DNA of 64,000 nt from Gloeopeniophorella convolvens (lineage: Eukaryota; Basidiomycota; Agaricomycetes; Russulales): NCBI GenBank assembly GCA_022496205.1, contig WTXD01000031.1, positions 1 to 64,000 on the forward strand, written 5' to 3'. Positions 54,711 to 64,000 of this stretch are shown here, one piece after another (positions within the stretch are counted from its first letter, which is position 1; every line of letters starts with the position of its first letter). The translations under genes were made by a program, and so were the position numbers. The notes beneath the pieces were generated by a model. That model had not been told where the DNA came from. It did not search any database and worked only from the letters and a program-made list of their open reading frames with translations.

Positions 54711-56540
54711 ATGTCGACCCACTCTCAAGAGAACGTACACGCGCCGCGATACGAAAGGCGAGTTCCTTTCATAATCGGGACTGTTACCAGCGACTCTGAC
54801 TGACGAATATACCTCATAATCAGTGGTCGGAACGGCACACTCGACCGCCCGACAGCTTCCAGCGAATGGCCTATAGCGGGCGCAGACTTAATCATCGATG
54901 CCACGCTTCCTGGCCTTTCCTTCATCGCGCTTGTTGACGACAAAATCCATTTGGCCCTACTACAACTTTCAGCATTCAAATCCCATAGGAATGCATTATT
55001 AGCCATTTCAAAGTTGCCCACCGAGCTTCTGTGGCGTATCTTCCAGTTTCATGCTCTCGAATGTTCACCCGGATCTGACGACGACCGTCTCGGCTGGGTC
55101 GCAGTGGCTCATGTCTGCCAACGCTGGCGCCGAACTGAACTGCGCTCACAAACGCTCAATTATGATTATGGGAGCGTGTAACCTTCGCAGTTGGTACAGA
55201 ATGGGCAAAAGAGATGCTCTCGCGCACGCACAGTACCAGTTGATATCATCCTCCAACGCGACTCTCCGGATGCCCGGGATATCATCTTCGATCATCTTCA
55301 TCACACTCATTCCATCTCCCTTGGCGAATTTCCGCCAAAGGCTAGAAGAGCCGTCAATAAAATCCTCTCCATTCCAGCGCCCATGCTAGTCGAGCTAGAC
55401 CTTGGATTCGCGGATCGTCAGGCTCGTGTTGACTCGCGTCGACTTCTCGGTGGGGCCAAGACGTTTGGTGAAGAAGTGCCCGCTTTCCGGATTTTCGCTG
55501 TACCGTTTCATCAATCCTTGGGAGTTCATTCCACGCGGTTCTCTCACGTTCTTGCATCTGCGATTTGAGAGGGCTGATCATCAAGATGGCGCTTCCGCGG
55601 GAATTACATGGGCCAATCTCATGGGCGTCATCGCCAATAACCCTAACCTTAGAACGTTATCCCGCGACTAAGTGCTGTCTTCAATCGCCGTCGCCGCCCT
55701 GGTCTCCGCAACATCAGGCCATCGATCTACTGCAGCTCGAATATCTGAGCCTTGGAGGGGAAAGTAAAATTTGACTTCAACGTCCTCACCTCAGTGAGAT
55801 ACCTTCTGTCAGCATATCCTGATATCTCCCGTTCCTCCGACCAAACAACAAGCGTCAACGTCCTGTTTGTCATTCCCTTTCTTGCGGCTCACTTCGGTGT
55901 CTTGGGTCCAAATCCGCTTCGGAGCATGTTTCTATGGGCTCCGAACACCAATTAAAGGAAGTTGACAATGTATGCGAACAGGTCCCTTCCCACAGATGAC
56001 AAACGAGATCCTATCGGCGGCTTCTTCACGAAATTCGACCTCCTTGCTCTGAACTCCACCTTCAACTTGATTTGGGTGCAATGCATTCCCGCGAGCTCTC
56101 AAACCTCATCCTCCAAGTACTTCTCCTTCTCCCCCTTGCCGAAATGGAGTATTTGCGCCTCCGCATCGCCGAAACGCCTCTCTCTGCCAGAGATTGGATC
56201 TCTTTTTGGCCGGTGTGAGGCTGTGAACACCATTCATTTCACCGGAAAGGGGTTACGTTCATTCCTCGCCGCTCTCGCAGACCGCTCCCTCACTCCCCAG
56301 ACAGGCACTATCGTCTCAGCATACCCAGCGCCAGCTACCATGCTTACTGGCGCGATGGAGCCATCTTTTGCCCTATCTCCTTGGCTCAATTGACTTTTTC
56401 TATCTGAGGTCGACTTCACGCGCTCCATTGCACTGGTCGTTCTCACCAATGTGCTTAGCGAGTGTAGGCAGTTCAGCGCTCATTGGAAGGACTCCACATC
56501 GTCATGTGCAGATTTGGATCCTCAAGGGCGAGGAGAATAA
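54711..56540 (+). pseudogene. heavily disrupted F-box-like/LRR pseudogene (relative of the 47.6-kb gene)
   Basis: Exon 1 is 54711-54757 (MSTHSQENVHAPRYE), with a GC donor, and the intron ends at 54823 (ATCAG). The F-box-like start is readable (SKLPTELLWRIFQFHALECS, LGWVAVAHVCQRWRRTELRS) but the frame breaks just after it. It resumes as LWERVTFAVGTEWAKEML in another frame, shifts again near 55480 (SGFSLYRFINPWEF), then has a stop after NPNLRTLSRD. More shifts occur near 55770, 55960 and 56220. At least five disruptions are visible. The order of blocks follows the 47.6-kb gene throughout, so it is an old dead copy. Confidence 0.85.
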
Positions 56541-57565
56541 AGGGATTTAGTTCATCGGTAATTCGACTCTATGACGATGGTGTCGCTACCTGCCTGTGCC
56601 AGGATAGTGACTTTTATTAATGGCGCACCTTCAATCAAGCTGACGAAACCGAGGGTCGTCGGTCGATGTTTCGCCGTCTTCAGTCTCATGGCGCGAGCTC
56701 TCGTTTTCATCCTTACACGATTCCGTGTATCTTATGTAGCATCCTGTATATGGTCATCGTCTTGAATATGTTCAACGTACCATCTGCTGTCTGTTGATTT
56801 ATTACAAACACGTCCGGGCTACTTGAGCTGTTGCGATGAAGGTCGCGGAACAACTAGTCAGAAGGCTCTCCCGAGACTCTGAGTGATAGGACCGACGCCA
56901 TGGGGGTCGCAAAAACGGGTATGGTGCGTGAAGTCCCTCAGAGATTGGAAGCTTGACGTCGATTTGGGTCTGGATGCGCCGGAGGAGTCGACGCGGCGGG
57001 GACCTGCGATTTCAAAGCGCAGCCTTATGTCACTTGAACGTGAAGCCGCGTCATTGCAGCCTACAGACCCGGAGCAGGCGCCGGGCATACACACGGTACA
57101 TGCTTGCCATCGTCAGCGCTGTACAGAGACTCGGCCACCAATCCAGGACCGACGGCCATGTGCCAGAACCTACGGTCATAGACTTACACGCCACGCGACA
57201 AGGATGGTATGATCCTGAGATCGTGTCACAGCTTGGTGGTCAGCATTCTTCGTTCTACTCCATTATCGATTACCCTGCGAGCCACAGAAGTCTAGACTAT
57301 TAGGCTCTAACGTTACCTGAATCATTGGGATGTGTAGCGAAGAGATCACGCAGCAGTAACATAGGTTCGTTCGTCATGATTGGGCTTCTCCAACAACCAA
57401 TAAATAGGTCCCGAAAAAAAGTAGAATATAAACCGAGCGTGAGGGAATACGGCACGGAGTGTAGTGTGGCCACAGTCGAAACAAATAAGACAGATCAGCA
57501 CAGAATCATAAGGTGGCTAAGGTACCTGTGAATAACGAAGATATCACCGTGCCGCCCGCGCCACC
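56541..57565 (+). other. spacer with possible coding remnant
   Basis: From about 56930 to 57303 two frames look protein-like: DLGLDAPEESTRRG and SLEREAASLQPTDPEQ in one, then YMLAIVSAVQRLGHQSRTDG and DLHATRQGWYDPEIV in another, ending at a stop at 57301-57303. No F-box motif is seen and I do not recognise it. It may be a small broken gene. Confidence 0.3.
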
Positions 57566-59554
57566 TCACGCGCGGATCCGCCAGCCGTCGCCCTTCCGGC
57601 TGACCTTCCCAACGCCGCCGATGCTCTCGCGCACGACGAGCCAGAGCCCGGTCGACGAGACGACGTCCTTGATCTCCTCAGCGGTGAGCACGAGCCCGTC
57701 CGGCGCGTCCGTGTTCCAGCTCGGGCGCGCGATGCCCTGCGCCGACACCGCGCGCCGGCGCACCTGCATGCGGTCCACGACGATGTCCGGCAGCGGGAAC
57801 GGCACCTTGAGCAGCGCGACGACCTTCGGGTGATGCGGTGTGGGCGAGAACGTCGCGACGCGCACGCGCACGGTCTCCGCGCCATCTCCGCCGCCGCCTA
57901 GCCGTCGCACGACAAGCGTGCACGTCCACGGCGTCTCCGAGTCCTCCGGCTCACTCTCCTCCCCTTCGTCGTACCCGTCGTCGCCCCGTAAGCCGCGCCC
58001 GGCCGTGCTGCCCACCTCACTCCCTGTCGACACGCTATGCCCTGATGCTGTCGACAGGCGCTTCTCCGCAGTTGACGTGGCGCGCCCTGTATCCGAGCGG
58101 TGCAGTGACGACGAGGAACCCGTCTTAGACGAGCCAGGTCCTGCACTGCCGCGTCGGGTGGGCGCGCCGGGCTGGCCACCTTCGCGCCGCTTCTTCTTGC
58201 CGCGCGCCCAGATGAACTGCAGCTCGACGGCGCCCTCTTCAGCCGGCGTTCGCGAGTGCCGCCGCTCATCCACTGACAGATTGAGGTGGTTCATGTGGCC
58301 AATGACGTTGCTTAGGAGCCCCTCATTGGAGCCTTTGATCCACTTGCGGACAACCCAGGAATAGCTATGCGGCCGCCCCTGCGGAGGAAATGTTGGAGAG
58401 CTACACAACGGATGGATACCGAGTACCGCTGGTTGCAAATGCGAGCCCGTGGGCATGCTGGTCGTCGACGAAGAGGATGGCTCGAGGTAGTGGCCGGTAG
58501 CGGAGGGTGGGCCGGGCGGGCCGAGCCATGAATTGCGCTTCGAGTTTCCCGAAACGGGAATCGTAAGGCTCGCCCCTCCTTTCGGACGTGGGGTGCGGAG
58601 GAATGAATTCGACACAGGCGACGTTAGGGGGGATGTAGTTGGGGTAGGGGAGGAGGGACCGTCCTTCTTCTTGAAGAACTTGCCAAAAATCTTCTTCGGT
58701 CCGGCGGTGGGCGTTGCAGTGGCGTTACGCGTGAATGTCGGAGCAGAAGCCGGCGCGGGGTCGGTGCCTCCAGAAGATAGTGAAAAGGCAGACGACGCGG
58801 GTGTATGAACCCCGTCTGGATCTCCGGGTCGTGGAGTGGCAAGTTGGCCGGGATCATGGTGCTCATCGATACTGGTTCGATTACTCGCTGGAGGAACCTG
58901 GTTTGTAAGGGACGAGTTCGAGCCGAACACTTCCACAGGTTCTAAGACAGCAAGTCCCAGAATCTCCAAACCACGCTTCATAAATTTTGCGACTTTGGCG
59001 TCGGTCCCCGCGTCAACGATGACGTTGGTCATCACGTTGTGCGCCTGAAGGTTGTACAGTGGGATGATCATCCGTCGGGATGATGTGGTCGAGGTGGACG
59101 CGACGGAAGAGAAGGATGTGACAGAGGAGTATCCGGAGTACATCGAAACATCCGACCTATTGGAGGCGGTTCGACTAAGCGCGTTGTCATCTTGATCCTG
59201 TGCGGCAGTAGATGTATCCATGGAACGCGTACGATCACGATCACGCGATTGAGGAGGAACAAGTTGGACCTGGAGGTTCAAGGGATGATTTGATTTCGCG
59301 GGAGGCGGCCTCACGACGATGAACGACTGTGCACGTAAGTGAGTAAGCGCTAATTGGTGGCATGGGGATTGCCAACGCACTTCATGATTCGTTCTCCTTT
59401 CTTTCTTCTTTACGCCCACTTCGTCGACAGTGGAAAGGACCTCCTGCTGGGGTTCTTCCTGCTTTGCAGGAGGAGATGAGATGTCTTTGGCGCTAGGGTT
59501 AGGGGATCCCTGCTGAAGCGCTGATGGCAGGAATGAGGATAGTGTTGCGAACAT
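57566..59554 (-). CDS. uncharacterised Ser/Pro-rich protein
   Basis: Start ATG 59554 (MFATLSSFLPSALQ); the codon before it is GTG. A probable in-frame 54-nt intron lies at 59327-59380 (GTGCGT donor, TGCACAG acceptor), giving exons 59381-59554 and 57566-59326, 644 aa (662 if retained). The hydrophobic N-terminal helix may be amphipathic. A compact block, MIIPLYNLQAHNVMTNVIVD then AGTDAKVAKFMKRGLEILGL, sits about one third in. A Ser/Thr/Pro/Lys-rich region with KKIFGKFFKKKDG follows, then HSYSWVVRKWIKGSNEGLLS. An acidic patch (EGEESEPEDSETP) leads into a beta-rich C-terminus (TCTLVVRRLGGG ... VVDRMQVRRRAVSAQG). I do not recognise a named domain. Two degraded fragments occur at 46.0 and 49.9 kb. 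Confidence 0.75.
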   Translation of the reverse strand: MFATLSSFLPSALQQGSPNPSAKDISSPPAKQEEPQQEVLSTVDEVGVKKKERRTNHEVRWQSPCHQLALTHLRAQSFIVVRPPPAKSNHPLNLQVQLVPPQSRDRDRTRSMDTSTAAQDQDDNALSRTASNRSDVSMYSGYSSVTSFSSVASTSTTSSRRMIIPLYNLQAHNVMTNVIVDAGTDAKVAKFMKRGLEILGLAVLEPVEVFGSNSSLTNQVPPASNRTSIDEHHDPGQLATPRPGDPDGVHTPASSAFSLSSGGTDPAPASAPTFTRNATATPTAGPKKIFGKFFKKKDGPSSPTPTTSPLTSPVSNSFLRTPRPKGGASLTIPVSGNSKRNSWLGPPGPPSATGHYLEPSSSSTTSMPTGSHLQPAVLGIHPLCSSPTFPPQGRPHSYSWVVRKWIKGSNEGLLSNVIGHMNHLNLSVDERRHSRTPAEEGAVELQFIWARGKKKRREGGQPGAPTRRGSAGPGSSKTGSSSSLHRSDTGRATSTAEKRLSTASGHSVSTGSEVGSTAGRGLRGDDGYDEGEESEPEDSETPWTCTLVVRRLGGGGDGAETVRVRVATFSPTPHHPKVVALLKVPFPLPDIVVDRMQVRRRAVSAQGIARPSWNTDAPDGLVLTAEEIKDVVSSTGLWLVVRESIGGVGKVSRKGDGWRIRA

Positions 59555-61759
59555 CACTTTGGTACATCAGCCATTTACGAGGGGCCTGCACCAAGGCCAA
59601 GGCACACCAGTATCCCAGTAGGCAAGCTCGTCACCAAATACACGCGAAGTAGACTTGAAAGAGATGTAAAGCACTGACATCCGGGACAGCGGGGTTAGTG
59701 CTGGAGCGGGACAAACGTGGGAAGAGCGCGGGCAGACGCCACTCACGATAAACGCAGCTTTGAGTGGAAAATGCGTGGGTCAGAACGAGCAACAAGAAGG
59801 AGAGGAGAAGACAAATAAGTAGATGGAAGAAAGATAGCTGGAGGAGGGGAAAGAGGCTGCGAGATCGGGAAGCGGGAAAGCGGACGGCGTCATTGTCGCA
59901 GCTTATAGTCCCTCTTGGCGGTTACCTAAGCACCTGCCCTTTTCTTTTCCTTTTACGTTGCCCTCTTAACGTTTCCCAACTCTCATCATCCTCATCTTCA
60001 TTAAATCAACTTCCAGAAAACGTGTCCCATGCCTCTTGGGCGTGCATCCTAGAAGCACTGCGGTCATTTACTGCGGTAGCCTCTGCAATGCGTTCCCTCT
60101 CATCTTCCTCTCAATGGAGACCGGCTATCGGACCCGGGCCGCTCATGATCATTCGATGTCCAACATCACCCAACACGAGCGAGTGTAATGGCGCTTTCCT
60201 GTGCTTGCGCCCATCCTCGGCATCCGCAACTCGGCGGGATCCCCGTTCGACTACTTACGTCGTGAACCGAAACGTACGCCGCTCCGCGCAAACACTCAGC
60301 ACCACCGGCGCTGATGCTCGCAATGCCCCTGACGCCCGAATCTGGCTGGTAGACTGGACTGTCTGTCACGATGCTTACGGCGCGCGCCTCGGTCAGATTG
60401 GTTCGCACACCGATCAAACCTCCTTGGCTCCCAGTCGCCCCTTCTCCCATTGAGTGTATCCTGTCGGCGCCGCCAGACCTCGCCAAACACGAACTCTTTT
60501 CCGGTTGTGCGAGAGCCTCCCTGCAAACATCCGCTGTGAACAGGATGGGCACCGGACCAACGCTGACGCATCACCCCATGGAATGGCGGCATGAAACGCT
60601 GATGCGATGCAGGAAAACGTGAACGAGCGAGCGCCTTCAGTCACAGCTTCTCCCCATCGCGACCGACGACCTCAGGTCAGCTTCGGCACGTAAGCAGTCC
60701 CGGCAGGATGGATCCGCGCGACGCGGCGGTACGGCGCCAGACTGCTTCTCTGCGTGCGACCCGTTTTCGCAGACGAATCTTCGCGCGCAGGGCAAGGCAG
60801 ACCGCGGGGTAGATCTAGAGCTTCTGTGAGGCAATTCGGCCGCCTTGCGTCTTCGCACGAGTGGGGAAGCTGTGCACCTGAGTCGGGTCGCCGCAATGTG
60901 CGATTCTCTGGCTGAGGATCGCCCGACGCCAATCCGAATGCAGAAGAACCTCCGTCCGGTCCGGCTGCAACCGGGGATCCACCGGATCCGGGTTACGTAC
61001 CTCCGCCACCGCCGGCTTTTGACGAGTCGTCTGAGCTGACCTCCTCGGCACCTTCCTCGGTGTCCCTCCCCAGGCTTCCGATGACGTCCATTAGAACAGC
61101 CAAAAATGAGCACATGCCATGGCGTCTGGTGTTCTTTCTCTATCCTCCATCGTCCTTCGCCGCTCCGTTGCCTAAAAGCCCAGCTCGTGACCTGTGCAGC
61201 GACAAAACCAAGAACCCTCGGTTTCCACGTGGACTACGCATAGCTTCGTACCGGTGCCGATCAGTGAATATTGTTTGCGCAGCATCGATGTCCAAAGACG
61301 CAACTACTAGTGTTCTGCGGGCCCTCCTATACCACGCTTGCTGGCTTCGAATTCACAGAGTAGGCGGCCCACCGCTCCCTGGTAACCCCACTGCGCACCA
61401 AGGACTGCGCTTCGATGCTGCGCAGAGTGGCGCATAGTCGCTCTTGATCTACTTCGTCGTCCACAACGTCACCCACGAACGTTTACGACCGCCGCAGCCG
61501 CAGCCGCCTCGCAGTTCTGTGCCTTGCCTTGCTGCGCATCCTGGGTCACGCACGTTGTTCCTGCGGGTTCCTGCTCTCATACTACTGCTGCAATACATCA
61601 GCTGCGGATGCCACTATCTCTCGGCAGCACTCCATGTACTCCTTCGATCCTCGATCCGAGGAAAGCTATCAATGACATGTCCCATGCATGCGCCGCAGTA
61701 GTCCTAAACAAGCTATGTCTTTGGCAACCTGCGCCCACACAACTAGCACCGCATGCCAA
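59555..61759. other. spacer; possible broken proline-rich gene
   Basis: Promoter of the 57.5-kb gene at the left. A protein-like but interrupted + strand stretch lies at about 60607-61130 (listed separately). Nothing else is recognised. Confidence 0.4.
60607..61130 (+). pseudogene. possible proline-rich coding remnant with stops
   Basis: One + strand frame reads MQENVNERAPSVTASPH from ATG 60607. Then come a TAA after VSFGT, FADESSRAGQGRPRGRSRAS, VRQFGRLASSHEWGSCAPES and a TGA after VRFSG, followed by SPDANPNAEEPPSGPAATGD and PGYVPPPPPAFDESSELTSS. The composition is coherent over about 150 codons with only two stops. A GTAAGC follows the first block, but I found no splicing that removes both stops. 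Unrecognised family. Confidence 0.3.
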
Positions 61760-62958
61760 CTACGATCCTAGCCTTTTCCCAAGCTTCGCGGGGCCGATGC
61801 TCACCACGCGGGCGACGTCCCTGCACGTGAAGCTATACCTTGTGCGGCGCACAAGGACCTCGCCTTCTGCCGGCAGCACCCCGCCGAGCAGCGCCTCATT
61901 CGCAAACTCTACGTCTCCCACGCGGTCCTCCGCGGTGCCGTCGATGCCATGCATATGTGCGGTGTACTGCTCGCGCGTTGTGATCACGAGGCTGCGCGGT
62001 TCGAGCAACAGTGAGAGCGCCGGCGTGCTCTCGAGGGGGCGGTAGTAGTGCATTACTGTGTGGCTGCCGAGCGAGAGCGTTGCCACGACAGGGTGGTATG
62101 CAGGCCCATCCTCATGCGGCTGCGAACATCGCCGTCACGCCCAATGGGTGGGCCGATCCGTGGGATCAAGAGCGAGGAGTGGCGCACCATGATTCCCTGG
62201 CCTGGATGGTACTGCGCATGCGACATGTGGCGTGAATACCGTGGATAGACTGACGCTGTGCCTGACAGTATATTGGAACCTATTTACCTCGTTTAATATG
62301 ACGTGGTTCGGCCGCTGGTGGGGTGAGCCCTCGAATACGCCGGTGGACGCGATACGCGAGATTATATCAGGGCTGTCAGGAAGCGCGCGATGCTCTCAGC
62401 AGGGTTGTATTCGCCTCTCGTGCACAACGTAACTTACAAATTGCTTAGAAACGGGGGGAACGGTTGGGGAACGAGGACATTCTTTCCTGTAAGATCGCCA
62501 CCTGTCGGGTAGGCCGGCATGCAGGTTAGCCATGGAAGTTGTTGGACGGTAGTGCATGAAACCTCCTAGCCCTGCAGTGCTCGGGGACTGCGGCCATGGA
62601 GACGAGTCGTTGTCGATGCAATGCGATGCGCTTACCCCATGTTTGCAGCCTGCGGATGCAGTCCAGCGATCGAGAGATAGGGGGGAAGTCCACATGCATC
62701 ACACATTAAGCCGAACGACGCTCGCAAATGAACTGTAGGAGACGAGACGCGCCTCCGATTTGCGAGCTGCTTCCACTTGGGCTGCGGTGTCTCCTGGATC
62801 TGCGCATGCATAAATAATGGCTTGGTGTAATCTTAGGAATTAAGTAAATCGCGCAGACGCACTTTACGCAGAAGGTAATTCTCTTCGTCCTCGGTGACAA
62901 AATTCGGGATATAGTACGTGTCGCTAGAACCCGGGACGCGATACGCTGGGATGTCCAT
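61760..62958 (-). CDS. AlkB-like 2-oxoglutarate/Fe(II) dioxygenase, ALKBH6 type
   Basis: Member of the AlkB oxygenase superfamily; ALKBH6 homologues are thought to act on nucleic acid, with the exact substrate unsettled. Seven exons join in frame (minus strand): 62863-62958, 62753-62799, 62636-62649, 62438-62501, 62288-62372, 62188-62211 and 61760-62119, giving 229 aa, close to animal ALKBH6. Seen: YYIPNFVTEDEENYLLRK, KWKQLANRRLQTWGGDL, then GIMPHEDGPAYHPVVATLSL, where H112 and D114 are the expected iron ligands. GSHTVMHYYRPLE, EPRSLVITTREQYTAHMHGI with probable third ligand H167, and RYSFTCRDV, whose arginines (R204 or R210) fit the 2-oxoglutarate site, follow. Exon 3 is only 14 nt and exon 6 only 24 nt. 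The intron after exon 2 has a GC donor. Confidence 0.93.
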
Positions 62959-63532
62959 GTTGGTCTTTCCCTCACTGTCCCGATTCAATCGGACAAAAGG
63001 GCTGCCTGAGAGCGGCTAAGTAGTATCAGGTGCAACCTAAACGCCCCGACGCCAACCTCTGGGATTTGGTGCGATCAATGGCAGAGTGGGTCAGGAGCAA
63101 AATGAATCCGTGCCTGTTCCGATGTGGGCTATCTCTGGTGTTGCGTTGTACCGTCTAGGAAAGTTCAAGAGTGGATCAGCCTGAACTGTACTCTGGATTC
63201 TGGATTTGTGCTGAGGTTCGATGACACGAGGCGGGAATCTCGTTCGGGCTTGCGGCAATCGCCCGCGGCACGGGCGCGTTTCGGAACGGGCTCCGCTACA
63301 ATTGGGCACGGGGGCTTCCGACTGCGACCTGCACTGGCGGCACACTCGACCATGTCATTTCCGACTTGACCAGTCCCAGTCTTCGTCCAGCGGTCATTCT
63401 CTCTACGAGGGGAGGATATGATTCAGTCTGCAACCATGTTTTCACTTTCTCCTTCTCTTTGGAAGTTTTTATCATACCCGCTGTCGCGCCTGGTGCGCTT
63501 TACTTTTTCCACCCTGTCGCTTCCACCCTGTT
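62959..63532. other. divergent promoter spacer
   Basis: Separates the ALKBH6-like gene from the right-hand partial gene. No clear TATA box or other feature is seen. Confidence 0.4.
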
Positions 63533-64000
63533 ATGCTTTCCCCTCCCCACGAAACCATCTATCGGGATCGATACAATATAGGGTCCGCTTCCGCCCATCA
63601 GGAACTTCTGGATGTCGGCTCTTCCAGCGATGGCGACAGCCTTGTCTTGAGCCCGGGCCACGAGGCCGTCGGTAACGGCCAAGTTCCGCAGGCGCTCCCT
63701 GGCCAAGCCCACGAAGGATCTACCCCAGCCTCGTCTGCTTCTGCCGCTAGCTCCGTGGTAACGGCACCTGTGGCCTCTCAAAGTGCTGTGGCTCCTTCAC
63801 CACTGTCTTCCACCTCGGATAGCCCTCCGACGGGATCACCGAATCCGTCGGCTACGACATCAGCCGTCTCACTCACAAGCTCACCATCGTCTGCTCAGGT
63901 ATGTAGCACCGTTTTTACCCTTTTAGCAAGTATTTGCTCACAGACTGCGCTGTAGTCCACGTCGTCTATCACCCCCTCTGTGAGTACATGCGGTTTCGCG
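63533..64000 (+). CDS. Ser/Thr/Ala/Pro-rich protein, partial (runs off the right edge)
   Basis: From ATG 63533 the frame reads MLSPPHETIYRDRYNIG and then becomes strongly Ser/Thr/Ala/Pro-rich (STPASSASAASSVVTAPV, SSTSDSPPTGSPNPSATTSA). A GTATGT donor follows SSPSSAQ at 63898. An acceptor near 63955 (CTGTAG) would lead into STSSITPS and a GTGAGT donor near 63980, so several tiny exons are likely. The composition suggests a heavily O-glycosylated wall or surface protein, but no signal peptide is certain and the true start may be further upstream. Family not recognised. Confidence 0.5.

Noticed and set aside
56571..56765. Short open frame with a hydrophobic stretch
   Set aside because: It lies behind a decayed pseudogene, has no homologous block in the intact relatives and no promoter or splice support.
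57544..58364. Several + and - open frames of 80-170 codons over the C-terminus of the 57.5-kb gene
   Set aside because: GC-rich shadows of the gene; the coding frame is confirmed by the conserved fragments at 46.0 and 49.9 kb.
63500..63781. Minus-strand frame with a GGSGPYIVSIP stretch, resembling a secreted fungal protein motif
   Set aside because: It has no signal peptide or supporting splice sites, and the opposite + strand frame is strongly Ser/Thr-rich with good splice donors.

Overview
The window looks like nuclear DNA of a filamentous basidiomycete, most likely an agaricomycete. The genes are split by many short introns (about 47-70 nt, GT-AG with a few GC-AG), spacers are short, and the window holds typical fungal housekeeping genes beside a large family of F-box-like/LRR proteins of the kind expanded in mushroom-forming fungi. 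No rRNA, tRNA, CRISPR array or intact transposase was found by eye. Layout: 1-1110 is the 3' end of an F-box-like gene. 1654-2871 (-) encodes a protein with a PD-(D/E)XK-like core. 3476-6560 is a tandem duplication carrying two copies of an orphan 214-aa gene; a third, diverged copy is at 12785-13595. 7037-8993 (-) is ornithine aminotransferase in 8 exons. 10164-18640 holds three more F-box genes, the last broken. 18823-21299 (-) is a DHHC palmitoyltransferase, 21665-25560 (-) the phosphatidylethanolamine N-methyltransferase Cho2 in 16 exons, 27033-27582 a small heat-shock protein with HSE-like sites and a TATA box, and ~28900-29870 (-) a cytidine-deaminase-like gene. 30397-30625 is a broken copy of an F-box 5' end, and 31614-32230 (-) a 188-aa orphan. 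32719-33019 is a large hairpin (foldback element). 33186-56540 holds eight further F-box loci, the last of them a heavily disrupted pseudogene. 57566-59554 (-) is an uncharacterised Ser/Pro-rich protein, 61760-62958 (-) an ALKBH6-like 2-oxoglutarate dioxygenase in 7 exons, and 63533-64000 the start of a Ser/Thr-rich protein that leaves the window. The main story is the F-box array: 12 loci plus one fragment, all on the + strand, most with a tiny first exon and a short intron ahead of one long exon. Several copies are decaying by 1-bp deletions, a 5-bp insertion, a start codon read as ACG, or multiple shifts. Spacers and fragments of the neighbouring 57.5-kb gene recur beside the copies, so the array grew by repeated segmental duplication. 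F-box proteins usually serve as substrate receptors of SCF ubiquitin ligases, so the array may be a fast-turning-over set of recognition proteins; that is inference. The housekeeping genes (arginine/ornithine metabolism, phosphatidylcholine synthesis, protein palmitoylation, chaperone, AlkB-type oxygenase) show no shared pathway and no operon-like logic.
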